A DNA stretch of 64,000 bases from the NCBI RefSeq assembly GCF_005954645.2, contig NZ_CP040695.2, forward strand, positions 2,046,001 to 2,110,000. The letters are read 5' to 3'. This document shows, piece after piece, positions 32,707-41,418 of this stretch. This stretch comes from Nocardioides sp. S-1144 (GTDB lineage Bacteria; Actinomycetota; Actinomycetes; Propionibacteriales; Nocardioidaceae). Numbering within the stretch: the stretch's first letter is position 1; each line of letters opens with the position of its first letter. The position numbers and the translations under genes are program-made. The notes beneath the pieces are model-generated. The model saw only the letters and a program-made list of their open reading frames with translations. It did no database searches and was not told the DNA's origin.

Positions 32707-34779
32707 GTGACCGGCCGGGGCTCCCTCAGCAGGCGCGCCGCCCTCGCGGGCCGGGAGGTCGCCCACTGGCGCCCGTCGCTGCGCTGGCTGCGCGCCGTGC
32801 TGCGCTCGTTCGTGGTGTCCTTCCTCGCCGTCGCGGTGACGCTGTGGCTGGTGCCGGGCCAGCAGGTGCCCGAGCACGGCACCCGCTCGGTCGCCACCCT
32901 CGTGCTCGTGGTGCTGCTCGTCGGCGCCCTGCTGCGCCCGATCCTGACCCGCCTGACCGTGATCACCGGCGTCCTCGGGCTGCTGCTGGTCGGGTTCCTG
33001 GCGCAGAGCGTGGTGCTCGGCGTCGCGCTGGCGCTGGTGCCCTCCATCGAGCCGATCGACTTCCCCGAGCTGGTGGTGGCCGCCTGGGGCGTGGCGGTCG
33101 TGGCCGCCGTCCTCAACTGGGTCGTCGACGCCTCCAGCGAGGAGGTCTACCTCGCGCAGGTGCTCGGCCGGGCGGTCCGGACGGCGCGCCGGAGCGACGT
33201 CAGCGGCCCCGGGCTGCTGGTCGTCCAGCTCGACGGCGTCGCCGAGCCGCTGCTGCGGCAGGCCGCCGCCGCCGGCGCGATCCCGTTCGTGACCCGCACC
33301 CTGCGCTCCGGCAGCCACGTGCTGCGCGGCTGGCACACCGGCGTCCCGTCGACGACGCCGGCCGGCCAGGCCGTGCTCCTGCACGGCGAGGAGCACGCGA
33401 TCCCGGCGTTCCGCTGGTACGACAAGGAGCGCGGGCGGGTGCTGGAGTGCAGCCGGCCGGCCGACGCCGCGGTGGCCGAGTCCGACTTCACCACCGGTCG
33501 CGGGCTGCTCGCCGACGGGGGAGCGAGCGTGGCCAACCTCTTCTCCGGTGACGCCCCGTTCCGGGCGCTGACCATGAGCGACGCCCGGCTGCCCGGCAGC
33601 GAGCCGGGCGCGGCCCAGTTCGCGGCGTCGCGCTCCGGGTTCGTCCGCTCGGTCGTGCTGTTCGCGGGCCAGGTCGTCACCGAGTGGTACCAGGGCCGGC
33701 GCCAGCGCCACCGCAACGTCGTCCCGCGGGTGCACCGCGGCGGCTCGTTCGTCTTCCTCCGGGGCCTGACGACCGTGGTCCTGAAGGACCTCAGCGTCGC
33801 GATCGTCGCCGAGCAGATGGCTCGCGGCACCCCGGTCGTCTACGTCGACTTCGTCGACTACGACGAGGTGGCGCACCACGCCGGCCCGACCCGCCCCGAG
33901 TCGATGCGCACCTTCGAGAGCCTCGACCGCGCCCTCGAGTTCTTCGCCGACCTCGCCCGCGAGGTCGGCCGCGACTACGAGATCGCCGTCGTCTCCGACC
34001 ACGGCCAGACCCAGGGCAGCACCTTCCTCCAGCTCGAGGGGCGCACGCTGGCCCAGGCGGTGGGCGAGATCGTCGACCTCGAGGTCGACGCGCAGGAGGC
34101 CCCCGCCGAGGTGATGGGCCCGGCCAACCTGCTCGCCGCGTCCGGGACGCCGACCCACGGCGCCCTGCGCCCGCACCGCGTCCTGGCCCGGCGCCGGCCG
34201 GCACCCGCCCCGGCCGCGGGGTCGCCGGTGCAGGTCGTCGCCTCGGGCAGCATCGCCCACCTCTACCTGACCGGGTTGCCCGGCCGGCTGCACCGCGAGG
34301 AGGTCGAGGAGGCGCTGCCCACGCTGCTGCCGGGCCTCTGCGCGCTCACGCACGTCGGCGTGGTCCTCACCCGCAGCCGCGGCGGCGCCGTGGTGGTCGA
34401 GAACGCCGCCGGGCGCCGGGTGCTCGGCGGGTCGGACGCCGGCGCGTGGGGCGCGGACCCGCTGGCGCCGTACGGGCCGCTGGCCGCGGCCGACCTGCTC
34501 GCGCTCGACGCCCGCCACCACGTCGGTGACGTCGTGGTGCTCGGTCGCTACGACCCCCAGCTCGGCGAGGTGGCCGCCTTCGAGGAGCTCGTCGGCTCGC
34601 ACGGCGGGCTCGGCGGTTGGCAGACCGAGGCGCTGCTGGTGCACCCGGCCGGCTGGACGGTCCCCGACGGCCCGCTCGGGGGCGGCGACGTGCACCGGCT
34701 GCTGGTGCGCCGGCTGGTCGAGCTCGGCCTGCGCCGCTCCGACGAGGCCGCCGTCCCCGACCTGGAGGCCGCGCGATGA
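32707..34779 (+). CDS. Fusion of a holin-4-like membrane domain and a type I phosphodiesterase domain
   Basis: 690 residues. Residues about 30-145 form four hydrophobic helices of the YvlD/phage holin 4 type. Residues about 165-480 form an alkaline-phosphatase-superfamily (nucleotide pyrophosphatase/phosphodiesterase) domain: QLDGVAEPLL with the first metal Asp, GVPSTTPAGQA with the nucleophile Thr/Ser, FVDYDEVAHHAG with Asp and His, and VVSDHGQTQG with Asp-His. The phosphodiesterase would lie on one face of the membrane. Substrate unknown; cell-envelope polymers are possible. Overlaps the next gene in ATGA. Confidence 0.78.
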   Translation: MTGRGSLSRRAALAGREVAHWRPSLRWLRAVLRSFVVSFLAVAVTLWLVPGQQVPEHGTRSVATLVLVVLLVGALLRPILTRLTVITGVLGLLLVGFLAQSVVLGVALALVPSIEPIDFPELVVAAWGVAVVAAVLNWVVDASSEEVYLAQVLGRAVRTARRSDVSGPGLLVVQLDGVAEPLLRQAAAAGAIPFVTRTLRSGSHVLRGWHTGVPSTTPAGQAVLLHGEEHAIPAFRWYDKERGRVLECSRPADAAVAESDFTTGRGLLADGGASVANLFSGDAPFRALTMSDARLPGSEPGAAQFAASRSGFVRSVVLFAGQVVTEWYQGRRQRHRNVVPRVHRGGSFVFLRGLTTVVLKDLSVAIVAEQMARGTPVVYVDFVDYDEVAHHAGPTRPESMRTFESLDRALEFFADLAREVGRDYEIAVVSDHGQTQGSTFLQLEGRTLAQAVGEIVDLEVDAQEAPAEVMGPANLLAASGTPTHGALRPHRVLARRRPAPAPAAGSPVQVVASGSIAHLYLTGLPGRLHREEVEEALPTLLPGLCALTHVGVVLTRSRGGAVVVENAAGRRVLGGSDAGAWGADPLAPYGPLAAADLLALDARHHVGDVVVLGRYDPQLGEVAAFEELVGSHGGLGGWQTEALLVHPAGWTVPDGPLGGGDVHRLLVRRLVELGLRRSDEAAVPDLEAAR

Positions 34780-35570
34780 CCCGCGAACCGCGCGCCGGGG
34801 GGATCGCCGGCGTCACGTGGTGGGGCCACTCGTCGATGACGATCGACCTCCCCACCGCGTCGGTCGCCACCGACCCGCTCATGACGCGCCGGCTGTACCA
34901 CCTGCGTCGCGCCGTGCCCGAGCCGCCCGAGGCGGCCAGCCGCGCGGACGTCGTCCTCGTCTCGCACCTGCACCACGACCACCTGCACCTGCCCTCGCTG
35001 GCCCGGTTCGCGCCCGAGGTGCCCCTCGTCGTGCCGCGGGGCGCACCGGCCGCGGTGAAGGGGCTGCACTCCCGCGAGCTCGTCGAGGTCGCCCCGGGGG
35101 ACTCCGTCGTGGTGGCCGGGGTCTCGATCGACGTGCTCCCGGCGACCCACGACGGGCGCCGCGACAACCTCCCGCGTCGGGCGCAGGCGGTGCCGGCCCT
35201 CGGCTTCCGCTTCACCGACCAGACGACGAGCGTCTGGTACCCCGGCGACACCGGCGTCCGCGCCGACTTCGCCGACGTCGCCCCGGTCGACCTGGCCGCC
35301 GTGCCGATCGGGGGGTGGGGCCCGACGCTGGGCGAGGAGCACCTCGACCCCGAGGAGGCCGTCGCCGCGGTGGCCGCGGTCGGCGCGCGCTGGGCGCTCG
35401 CCGTCCACTACGGCACCTACTGGCCGCTGGCCCTGCGCCGGCTGCACCCGCGCAACCACGACCGGCTCTTCGTGACGCCGCCCCAGCGCTTCCACCGCGC
35501 CGCCCAGGACACGGGCCTCGCGGCGGTCACCCTGACCCCGGGCTTCGGCGAGCGGGTGGAGCTCGGGTGA
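34776..35570 (+). CDS. MBL-fold metal-dependent hydrolase (NAPE-PLD/UlaG-like)
   Basis: 264 residues. The metallo-beta-lactamase motif HLHHDH begins at His64 (His64, His66, Asp68, His69), with later ligands in ATHDGRR, YPGDTG and VHYGTYWPL. The WWGHSSM lead-in is typical of the UlaG/NAPE-PLD-like subgroup, which acts on phosphodiester or lactone bonds. The start overlaps the phosphodiesterase stop in ATGA, so the two products are probably made together and may act on the same envelope lipid or polymer; that is inference. Confidence 0.78.
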   Translation: MTREPRAGGIAGVTWWGHSSMTIDLPTASVATDPLMTRRLYHLRRAVPEPPEAASRADVVLVSHLHHDHLHLPSLARFAPEVPLVVPRGAPAAVKGLHSRELVEVAPGDSVVVAGVSIDVLPATHDGRRDNLPRRAQAVPALGFRFTDQTTSVWYPGDTGVRADFADVAPVDLAAVPIGGWGPTLGEEHLDPEEAVAAVAAVGARWALAVHYGTYWPLALRRLHPRNHDRLFVTPPQRFHRAAQDTGLAAVTLTPGFGERVELG

Positions 35571-36184
35571 GCGGCGACCTGGGCGTGACCGGCCTGCTCG
35601 CGCTGTTCGGCGTGGTGGCGTTCGGCGCCGTCATCCCGGTCGTGCCGACCGGCGCCGCGGTGAGCGCGGCCGCCGTCCTGGCCCGCGCCGAGCACCCGTG
35701 GGAGGTCGTGCTGGTGCTCCTCGTGGGCGGCGCGGGCGCCTACGCCGGCGACGTCGTCACCTACGCCGCGCTGCGGACCGCCGGGGCGCCGCTGGCGCAC
35801 CGGGTCGGCTGGCTGCGCGCCGACGACCCCGACGGCACCCTGCAGCACCTGCGGGCCCGGCTGGAGGCCGACGAGGTCAGGTCGCTGCTGCTGTCGCGGC
35901 TGGTCCCGGGCGGCCGGATCCCGGTGCTGCTGGCCGCCGCGCTCGGCGGCTACCCGCTGGTGCGGTTCGCCAGCGCCAACGTCGCCGCCGCCCTGCTCTG
36001 GTCGTGCCTGTACGGCGGCATCGGGCTCGTCGGCGACGCGCTGATCCCCGACCCGGTGGTCGCGGTCGTCGTGGTCGTCCTCGCGGCCCTGGCGGTCGGC
36101 CTGGTGCTGCCCCGGCTGCGCCGCTCACGCCGCGACGGCGCGGCGCAGGACGGCGCCGACGTCAGACCGGCGGGGCCGGCGTGA
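35567..36184 (+). CDS. DedA/SNARE-associated membrane protein
   Basis: 205 residues with about four to five hydrophobic helices. The DedA core includes GDVVTYAALRTAG and a re-entrant SRLVPGGRIPVLLAAALGGYP with the conserved Arg and Gly. DedA proteins act as lipid flippases or support membrane potential. GTG 35567 sits in a GTGA overlap with the MBL gene. The last 23 bases overlap serB on the other strand. Confidence 0.8.
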   Translation: MSGDLGVTGLLALFGVVAFGAVIPVVPTGAAVSAAAVLARAEHPWEVVLVLLVGGAGAYAGDVVTYAALRTAGAPLAHRVGWLRADDPDGTLQHLRARLEADEVRSLLLSRLVPGGRIPVLLAAALGGYPLVRFASANVAAALLWSCLYGGIGLVGDALIPDPVVAVVVVVLAALAVGLVLPRLRRSRRDGAAQDGADVRPAGPA

Positions 36185-37382
36185 CGATGCCGGCCTCGGC
36201 GTCGGCGGCCTCGATCTCCTCGCGGGAGATGCCGAGCAGGTAGAGGATCGTGTCGAGGTAGGGCACGTTCACGGTCGTGTCGGCCGCGCGCTGCACGACC
36301 GGGCGCGCGTTGTAGGCGATGCCGAGACCGGCGGCGTTGAGCATGTCGAGGTCGTTGGCGCCGTCGCCGATCGCGATCGTCGCGGCGACCGGCACGCCGA
36401 CCTTCTCGGCGAACTCGCGCAGCGCCGCCGCCTTGCCGGCCCGGTCGACGACCGGCCCGACGATCCGGCCGGTGAGCCGGCCGTCGAGGATCTCGAGCTC
36501 GTTGGCGCGGGCGAAGTGGATGCCGAGGTCGGCCGCGAGCCGGTCGGTGATCTGGCTGAATCCGCCGCTGACGATCGCGAAGCGGTAGCCGAGGCGACGC
36601 AGCGTGCGCACCATCGTGCGGACCCCGGGGGTCACCACGATGCCGTCGTAGACGGTGTCGAGGACCGCGACGTCGAGACCGGCGAGCAGCGAGACCCGGG
36701 CGCGCAGCGACTCCTCGAAGTCCAGCTCGCCGCGCATCGCGGCCTCGGTGACGCCGGCGACCTCCTCCTCGTGCCCGGCGTGGGCGGCGAGCATCTCGAT
36801 CACCTCGCCCTGGATGAGCGTGCTGTCGACGTCCATCACGATCAGCCGCACGCCGCGGCGCAGCAGGTTGGCCGGCTGCACGGCGACGTCGACGCCCTGA
36901 CGGGCGGCCTCGGGCGCGAGCAGCGAGCGGAGCGTCTCGGGGTCGGAGCCGGAGACGTCGAGGTCGATCGCGGTGACGGGGTAGCGCGCCATCCGCTCGA
37001 TCCGGTCGATGTTGCCGCCGCTGTCGGCGATCCGGCCGGCGATCGCGGCCATCTGGGAGGCGCGCAGGGGGCTGCCGATCACCGTGACGTGCGAGCGCCC
37101 CGTGCCCCGGGAGCGGTTGTCGCCGGAGCCCCGCTCCACCTCGACCTGCATGCCGAGCGCCGCGGCGGTGTCCTCCACGACGCGCGCGACCTTGCGCCAC
37201 TCCCGCGGTGCGGTCACCAGCACGCCGAGGATCAGGCGGCGCCGCAGGATGATCTGCTCGACGTCGATCACCTCGACGCCGGCGCCGGACAGGGCCGCGA
37301 AGACCGCCGAGGTGACGCCCGGCCGGTCCTTGCCGGAGAGGGTCACGAGCAGGGTGTCGGTGGGGTCCTTCTGGGCGCTCAT
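36162..37382 (-). CDS. serB: SerB, phosphoserine phosphatase with ACT domains
   Basis: 406 residues. Two ACT-like regulatory domains (about 9-85 and 98-170) precede a HAD phosphatase whose nucleophile is Asp184 and acid-base Asp186 (in VMDVDSTLI); GDGANDLDM near the C-terminus closes the active site. The size matches the M. tuberculosis type. It makes serine from phosphoserine. I chose ATG 37382 with TAGCCT 8 bases upstream; an upstream GTG would add 20 basic residues that are not conserved. Confidence 0.92.
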   Translation of the reverse strand: MSAQKDPTDTLLVTLSGKDRPGVTSAVFAALSGAGVEVIDVEQIILRRRLILGVLVTAPREWRKVARVVEDTAAALGMQVEVERGSGDNRSRGTGRSHVTVIGSPLRASQMAAIAGRIADSGGNIDRIERMARYPVTAIDLDVSGSDPETLRSLLAPEAARQGVDVAVQPANLLRRGVRLIVMDVDSTLIQGEVIEMLAAHAGHEEEVAGVTEAAMRGELDFEESLRARVSLLAGLDVAVLDTVYDGIVVTPGVRTMVRTLRRLGYRFAIVSGGFSQITDRLAADLGIHFARANELEILDGRLTGRIVGPVVDRAGKAAALREFAEKVGVPVAATIAIGDGANDLDMLNAAGLGIAYNARPVVQRAADTTVNVPYLDTILYLLGISREEIEAADAEAGIVTPAPPV

Positions 37383-37428
37383 CAGGCGCGAGGCTATCGC
37401 CCGGCGTCCGGTTGTCGGTGGTCGCGTC

Positions 37429-37434
37429 CATGCT
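37429..37434 (+). promoter_or_regulatory. -10-like hexamer for leaderless SnoaL-like gene
   Basis: CATGCT ends six bases before ATG 37441. Confidence 0.3.
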
Positions 37435-37440
37435 GTCGTC

Positions 37441-37812
37441 ATGGATCCCCACGCACCCGGCCCGCGGTCCGAGGCGGTGCTGCGCCGCTACGCCGCGGCG
37501 CTCGACGCCCGCGACTGGCACGACCTCGCCGGGTGCCTCGCCCCCGACTTCACCTCGCTCCTGGTGCACACCGGCGAGCGGTTCGACGCCCTCGGCCACG
37601 TCGCCCTCACCCGCGACTACCCCGGGGCCTGGCGCGTCACGCTGGAGGACGTCGTCACCGACGGCGTCCGCGCGGCGGGCCGGGCCCGGGTGACCGACGG
37701 CGCCTCGACGTTCCACGTGGCCCTCTTCGCCACCGTCGGGGGCGACGCGCTCGTCGAGCTCGTGGAGGTCTGGACCGAGTCCGAGCAACCCCCACCCGAC
37801 AGGAGCACGTGA
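37441..37812 (+). CDS. SnoaL/NTF2-like domain protein
   Basis: 123 residues with the cone-shaped NTF2 fold pattern: a first helix RSEAVLRRYAAALDARDW, then LAGCLAPDFTSLLVHTGERF, and C-terminal strands ending in LVEVWTE. Such proteins include small cyclases, isomerases and orphan binding proteins. No catalytic set is obvious. Its stop shares one base with the start of the VOC gene. Confidence 0.65.
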   Translation: MDPHAPGPRSEAVLRRYAAALDARDWHDLAGCLAPDFTSLLVHTGERFDALGHVALTRDYPGAWRVTLEDVVTDGVRAAGRARVTDGASTFHVALFATVGGDALVELVEVWTESEQPPPDRST

Positions 37813-38171
37813 TGACCCAGCAGCACCACTCGATCGACTACGTCGAGCTCGACTGCCCCGACCTCGCCGCCGCCAAGGCCTTCTACGGCGCGGCCTTCGG
37901 GTGGGAGTTCAACGACTACGGTCCCGGCCCCGACTACGTCGGCATCCGGCGACCCGGCGGCGAGGGCGAGATCGGCGGGCTCAACCCGGCCGAGCCGCGC
38001 GGCCGGCGCGGCGCGCTCGTGCTGCTGTGGTCGGCCGACCTCGACGCCACCGCGGCCTCGGTGCGGGCGGCCGGGGGAGAGGTCGTCGAGGGCCCCTACG
38101 CCTTCCCGGGCGGACGGCGCCTGCACCTGCTCGACCCGGCCGGCAACGAGATCGGCGTCTGGGGCGCTTGA
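37812..38171 (+). CDS. VOC-family (glyoxalase-like) protein
   Basis: 119 residues with a single vicinal-oxygen-chelate pair. The N-terminal IDYVELDCPDLAAAKAFYGAAFGWEF and C-terminal RRLHLLDPAGNEIGVW contain the usual His/Glu positions for metal binding. Families of this size include glyoxalases and antibiotic-binding proteins. AGGAGC precedes the ATG. Co-transcribed with the SnoaL-like gene; substrate unknown. Confidence 0.75.
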   Translation: MTQQHHSIDYVELDCPDLAAAKAFYGAAFGWEFNDYGPGPDYVGIRRPGGEGEIGGLNPAEPRGRRGALVLLWSADLDATAASVRAAGGEVVEGPYAFPGGRRLHLLDPAGNEIGVWGA

Positions 38172-38183
38172 GCGGTCCCGGGG

Positions 38184-38921
38184 TCAGTCCGGCGGCCAGA
38201 CCTCGGGGGAGCAGGCGGCGACGAGCGCGCGGCGTCCGGCGCGGGCGAGCGGGGCGAGCGCGCCACGGCGCTGGTCCATCTCCCACACCGTCAGCGCGCC
38301 GCCGTCGTCCTCGAGGGCCAGCTCGGCGATCCCGAGGGCCTGGAGCCCGCGCGCGGCCAGGTCCACGCACCGCGCGGGGATGCCGGGAGGAGCCTCGATC
38401 GCGGGGCGGTGGCGCAGGTTCATCAGCCGGTCGGCCACCTCGGGCCGCCAGCGGGCGACGTCCAGGACCGCGAGCCGCTCGGCGGTCGAGGGCAGCACCG
38501 AGCGCAGCTCGCGGTCGGACTCGCCGACGTCCGGCAGCTGACGCCGGCGTGCCGGCAGCACCTGCCACTCCACGGTCGGCCCCACCCGGGTGGGCACGAG
38601 ACCCGACTCGGTGCCGACGGCCACGACGCCCTCGCCGACCTCCAGCACCGCGTCGTTGAACCCGACCGGTCCGCCGAGGCCGACCAGGTCGCCCTCGGCC
38701 GGGAACGTCGCGCCGAAGCCGCTCGCGCCGTCCGTCCGCAGCGCGGCCAGCGCGCCGAGCAGGCCGGGGCCGGCGTCCGAGCCGAGGACCACGTGGGTGA
38801 CGTCGTCGGCGATCACGCCGTCGAGGAGGTCGTCGGGTCCGACGTGCCCGCGGACCCAGGCGGTGCCCCACCAGGCGAGGCGTCCCGACACGGGGAGGGG
38901 CTCGGTCGTCGTGCTGCTCAC
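38184..38921 (-). CDS. Conserved hypothetical protein, unrecognised family
   Basis: 245 residues from GTG 38921; minus-strand TACGCT lies 8 bases upstream. Soluble, mixed alpha/beta composition. The N-terminal half is rich in Gly and small residues (GATFPAEGDLVGLGGP) with no recognised motif; the C-terminal half has an Arg-rich helix and a Pro-rich loop (RPAIEAPPGIPARCVD). No signal peptide or membrane helix. Convergent with the VOC gene (12-base gap) and divergent from the ABC ATPase gene. Confidence 0.55.
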   Translation of the reverse strand: MSSTTTEPLPVSGRLAWWGTAWVRGHVGPDDLLDGVIADDVTHVVLGSDAGPGLLGALAALRTDGASGFGATFPAEGDLVGLGGPVGFNDAVLEVGEGVVAVGTESGLVPTRVGPTVEWQVLPARRRQLPDVGESDRELRSVLPSTAERLAVLDVARWRPEVADRLMNLRHRPAIEAPPGIPARCVDLAARGLQALGIAELALEDDGGALTVWEMDQRRGALAPLARAGRRALVAACSPEVWPPD

Positions 38922-38954
38922 GGAGGCCGAGCGTAGCCACCGATCCCGACCGCC

Positions 38955-38960
38955 TAGGGT
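38955..38960 (+). promoter_or_regulatory. -10 hexamer for leaderless ABC ATPase gene
   Basis: TAGGGT ends six bases before ATG 38967. Confidence 0.42.
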
Positions 38961-38966
38961 GGCGGC

Positions 38967-39761
38967 ATGGCTGCGGTCCTCGAGTTCGCCGACGTGACGG
39001 TGCGCCGGGGCACCACGACCCTCCTCGACGCCGTGACCTGGGTCGTGCGGGAGGGAGAACGCTGGGTCGTCCTCGGCCCCAACGGCGCGGGCAAGACCAC
39101 CCTGCTCCAGGTCGCCTCGGCCCAGGTCCACCCCACCGACGGCGCCGTCGGCGTGCTCGGCGAGCTGATCGGCACCGTCGACGTGTTCGAGCTGCGTCCC
39201 CGGATCGGGCTCACCAGCGCGGCGCTGTCCGAGCGGGTCCCGCGGCACGAGGTCGTGCGCGACGTGGTCGTGTCGGCGGCGTACGGCGTGGTCGGCCGGT
39301 GGCGCGAGGAGTACGACGAGCTCGACCACGGCCGCGCCCTGCAGCTGCTGCGCGAGGTCGGCGTGGCCCACCTGGTCGACCGCACCTTCGGCACCCTGAG
39401 CGAGGGCGAGCGCAAGCGGGTGCTGGTCGCGCGCGCCCTGATGACCGACCCCGAGCTGCTGCTGCTCGACGAGCCCGCCGCCGGCCTCGACCTCGGCGGG
39501 CGCGAGGACCTGGTCGCCACCTTGTCCAACCTGGCCTACGACCCCGACGCCCCGGCGACCGTGCTGGTCTCCCACCACGTGGAGGAGATCCCGCCCGGGT
39601 TCACCCACGCGCTGCTGCTGCGCGAGGGCGCGGTGGTCGCCGAGGGTCCGGTCGACGAGGTCCTCACCGAGGCCCACCTCTCGGCGACGTTCGGCATGCC
39701 GCTGCTGCTCCAGCACGAGGACGAGCGCTGGGCGGCACGACGCCGTCCGCGCCACCGCTGA
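38967..39761 (+). CDS. ABC transporter-type ATPase, orphan
   Basis: 264 residues with a single ABC domain: Walker A GPNGAGKT at 37, signature LSEGERKR (the usual Ser-Gly-Gly replaced by Ser-Glu-Gly), Walker B LLLDEPAAGLDLGG, and the H-loop in SHHVEEIPPG. No permease is adjacent. The EIPPGFTHALLL segment is typical of the YvrO/PhnC-like soluble ATPases that often stand alone. A cytosolic role is possible. Confidence 0.8.
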   Translation: MAAVLEFADVTVRRGTTTLLDAVTWVVREGERWVVLGPNGAGKTTLLQVASAQVHPTDGAVGVLGELIGTVDVFELRPRIGLTSAALSERVPRHEVVRDVVVSAAYGVVGRWREEYDELDHGRALQLLREVGVAHLVDRTFGTLSEGERKRVLVARALMTDPELLLLDEPAAGLDLGGREDLVATLSNLAYDPDAPATVLVSHHVEEIPPGFTHALLLREGAVVAEGPVDEVLTEAHLSATFGMPLLLQHEDERWAARRRPRHR

Positions 39762-39779
39762 CCGTCGCCACCTCCCCCC

Positions 39780-39785
39780 TAGGAT
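39780..39785 (+). promoter_or_regulatory. -10 hexamer for leaderless nfeD-SPFH operon
   Basis: TAGGAT ends six bases before ATG 39792. Confidence 0.42.
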
Positions 39786-39791
39786 CGGGTC

Positions 39792-40259
39792 ATGGAGTGG
39801 CTGGGAGACAACCTGTGGAGCGCGTGGCTCGCGCTCGCGGTGTTCCTCGGCGTCGCCGAGCTGATGAGCCTCGACCTGGTGCTGATCATGCTGGCCGTCG
39901 GTGCGGTGGCCGGGATGGTCACCGCGCTGCTCGGGGCACCCGTGCTCGCCCAGGTGCTGGTCGCCGGCGGCGCCTCCGTCGCGATGCTGGCGCTGGTGCG
40001 GCCCTCGGTGGTCAAGCGGCTGCACAGCGGGCCCGAGCTGAGTCTCGGCCACGGCAAGCTCGTCGGCCGCCAGGGCGTCGTCACCGCCGCGATCACGGCC
40101 AACGAGCCGGGCCGCGTGCGGATCGACGGCGACGTCTGGTCGGCCACCCCGTACGACCCGACCCTCACGATCGCTGCCGGCCAGACGGTCGAGGTCTTCG
40201 AGATCCGGGGCGCGACCGCCCTGGTCCACCCGATCCCCACGCTCGAGGAGAGTGACTGA
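39792..40259 (+). CDS. NfeD-family membrane protein
   Basis: 155 residues. Two or three hydrophobic helices (about 10-30, 33-50, 55-75) precede a small OB-fold domain with GRQGVVTAAI and GDVWSATP. NfeD proteins partner with stomatin/flotillin-like proteins; the next gene encodes one. The stop is two bases before the ATG of the SPFH gene. Confidence 0.82.
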   Translation: MEWLGDNLWSAWLALAVFLGVAELMSLDLVLIMLAVGAVAGMVTALLGAPVLAQVLVAGGASVAMLALVRPSVVKRLHSGPELSLGHGKLVGRQGVVTAAITANEPGRVRIDGDVWSATPYDPTLTIAAGQTVEVFEIRGATALVHPIPTLEESD

Positions 40260-40260
40260 C

Positions 40261-41418
40261 ATGGCGTTCCTGATCGCCCTCGGACTGGTGCTGGTCTTCG
40301 TGGTCGTCCTGCTGGCCAAGACGATCCAGATCATCCCGCAGGCCCGCGCCGGCATCGTCGAGCGGTTCGGCAAGTACAAGGAGACCCTGCCCGCCGGGCT
40401 CAACACGGTGCTGCCGTTCATCGACAAGGTGCGCTACCAGATCGACCTGCGCGAGCAGGTCGTCAGCTTCCCGCCCCAGCCGGTGATCACCGAGGACAAC
40501 CTCGTCGTCTCGATCGACACCGTCATCTACTTCCAGGTCACCGACCCGATCGCCGCGACCTACGAGATCGCCGACTACATCCAGGCCGTCGAGCAGCTCA
40601 CCACGACGACGCTGCGCAACATCGTCGGTGGCATGGACCTCGAGGAGACCCTCACCAGCCGCGACTCGATCAACTCCGGGCTGCGCGGCGTCCTCGACGA
40701 GGCCACCGGCAAGTGGGGCATCCGGGTCAACCGGGTCGAGCTCAAGGGCATCGACCCGCCGCCGTCGATCAAGGACTCGATGGAGAAGCAGATGCGCGCC
40801 GACCGCGAGAAGCGCGCGGTCATCCTCAGCGCCGAGGGCCAGCGCCAGGCCGCCATCCTCACCGCCGAGGGCGCGAAGCAGTCCTCGATCCTCAACGCCG
40901 AGGGCGACCGCGAGTCGCAGATCCTGCGGGCCCAGGCCGACCGCGAGTCGCAGATCCTGCGCGCCCAGGGTGAGGGCCAGGCCATCCAGACGGTCTTCCA
41001 GGCCATCCACGACGGTCGCCCCGACCAGTCGCTGCTGGCCTACCAGTACCTGCAGATGATGCCGAAGATCGCCGAGGGCGATGCCAACAAGGTGTGGGTC
41101 ATCCCCTCCGAGATCACCAAGGCCCTCGAGGGCCTCGGCTCCGCCGTCCACGAGGTCGCCGGCATCCCGAAGAAGGTCGACGGGCCGCTCACGCGCGTCG
41201 ACATGGGCCCCACCGAGCCGCAGGTGCCCGAGGACGGCGGCTCGACCAGCTCGAGCGCCGCGGTCGCCGCCGCGATCGCCGAGGCCGAGGTGGCCGCCCA
41301 CCCGGGCCGGCCCCCGGAGGCGGAGCAGCCCGCCCCGGTCGAGACGACCGACCCGTCCCTCGACCCGACCAACGTCCCGGCCGTCGAGCCCCAGGATCCG
41401 CCCACCCCGCTCGGGTGA
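40261..41418 (+). CDS. SPFH/stomatin-like protein (QmcA type)
   Basis: 385 residues. A membrane-anchoring helix (about 1-20) precedes the SPFH domain (about 22-200, including QARAGIVERFGKYK and VSIDTVIYFQV). A charged helical region follows with two exact 11-residue repeats of ADRESQILRAQ type (DNA repeat 40906-40971). The C-terminal 70 residues are acidic and Pro/Ala-rich. It would form large membrane-bound oligomers. ATG 40261 is preferred over GTG 40252 because a GAGGAG run lies at a proper distance upstream. Overlaps the TSUP gene in GTGA. Confidence 0.85.
   Translation: MAFLIALGLVLVFVVVLLAKTIQIIPQARAGIVERFGKYKETLPAGLNTVLPFIDKVRYQIDLREQVVSFPPQPVITEDNLVVSIDTVIYFQVTDPIAATYEIADYIQAVEQLTTTTLRNIVGGMDLEETLTSRDSINSGLRGVLDEATGKWGIRVNRVELKGIDPPPSIKDSMEKQMRADREKRAVILSAEGQRQAAILTAEGAKQSSILNAEGDRESQILRAQADRESQILRAQGEGQAIQTVFQAIHDGRPDQSLLAYQYLQMMPKIAEGDANKVWVIPSEITKALEGLGSAVHEVAGIPKKVDGPLTRVDMGPTEPQVPEDGGSTSSSAAVAAAIAEAEVAAHPGRPPEAEQPAPVETTDPSLDPTNVPAVEPQDPPTPLG
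40906..40971 (+). repeat. 33-bp tandem repeat in the SPFH gene
   Basis: Two units starting at 40906 and 40939 encode consecutive 11-residue helical repeats of the SPFH coiled region. Near identity at DNA level is consistent with a recent duplication. Confidence 0.7.

Noticed and set aside
32700..33140. Phage holin indicating a prophage
   Set aside because: The holin-like helices are fused to a phosphodiesterase and no phage structural, lysis or integrase gene is near.
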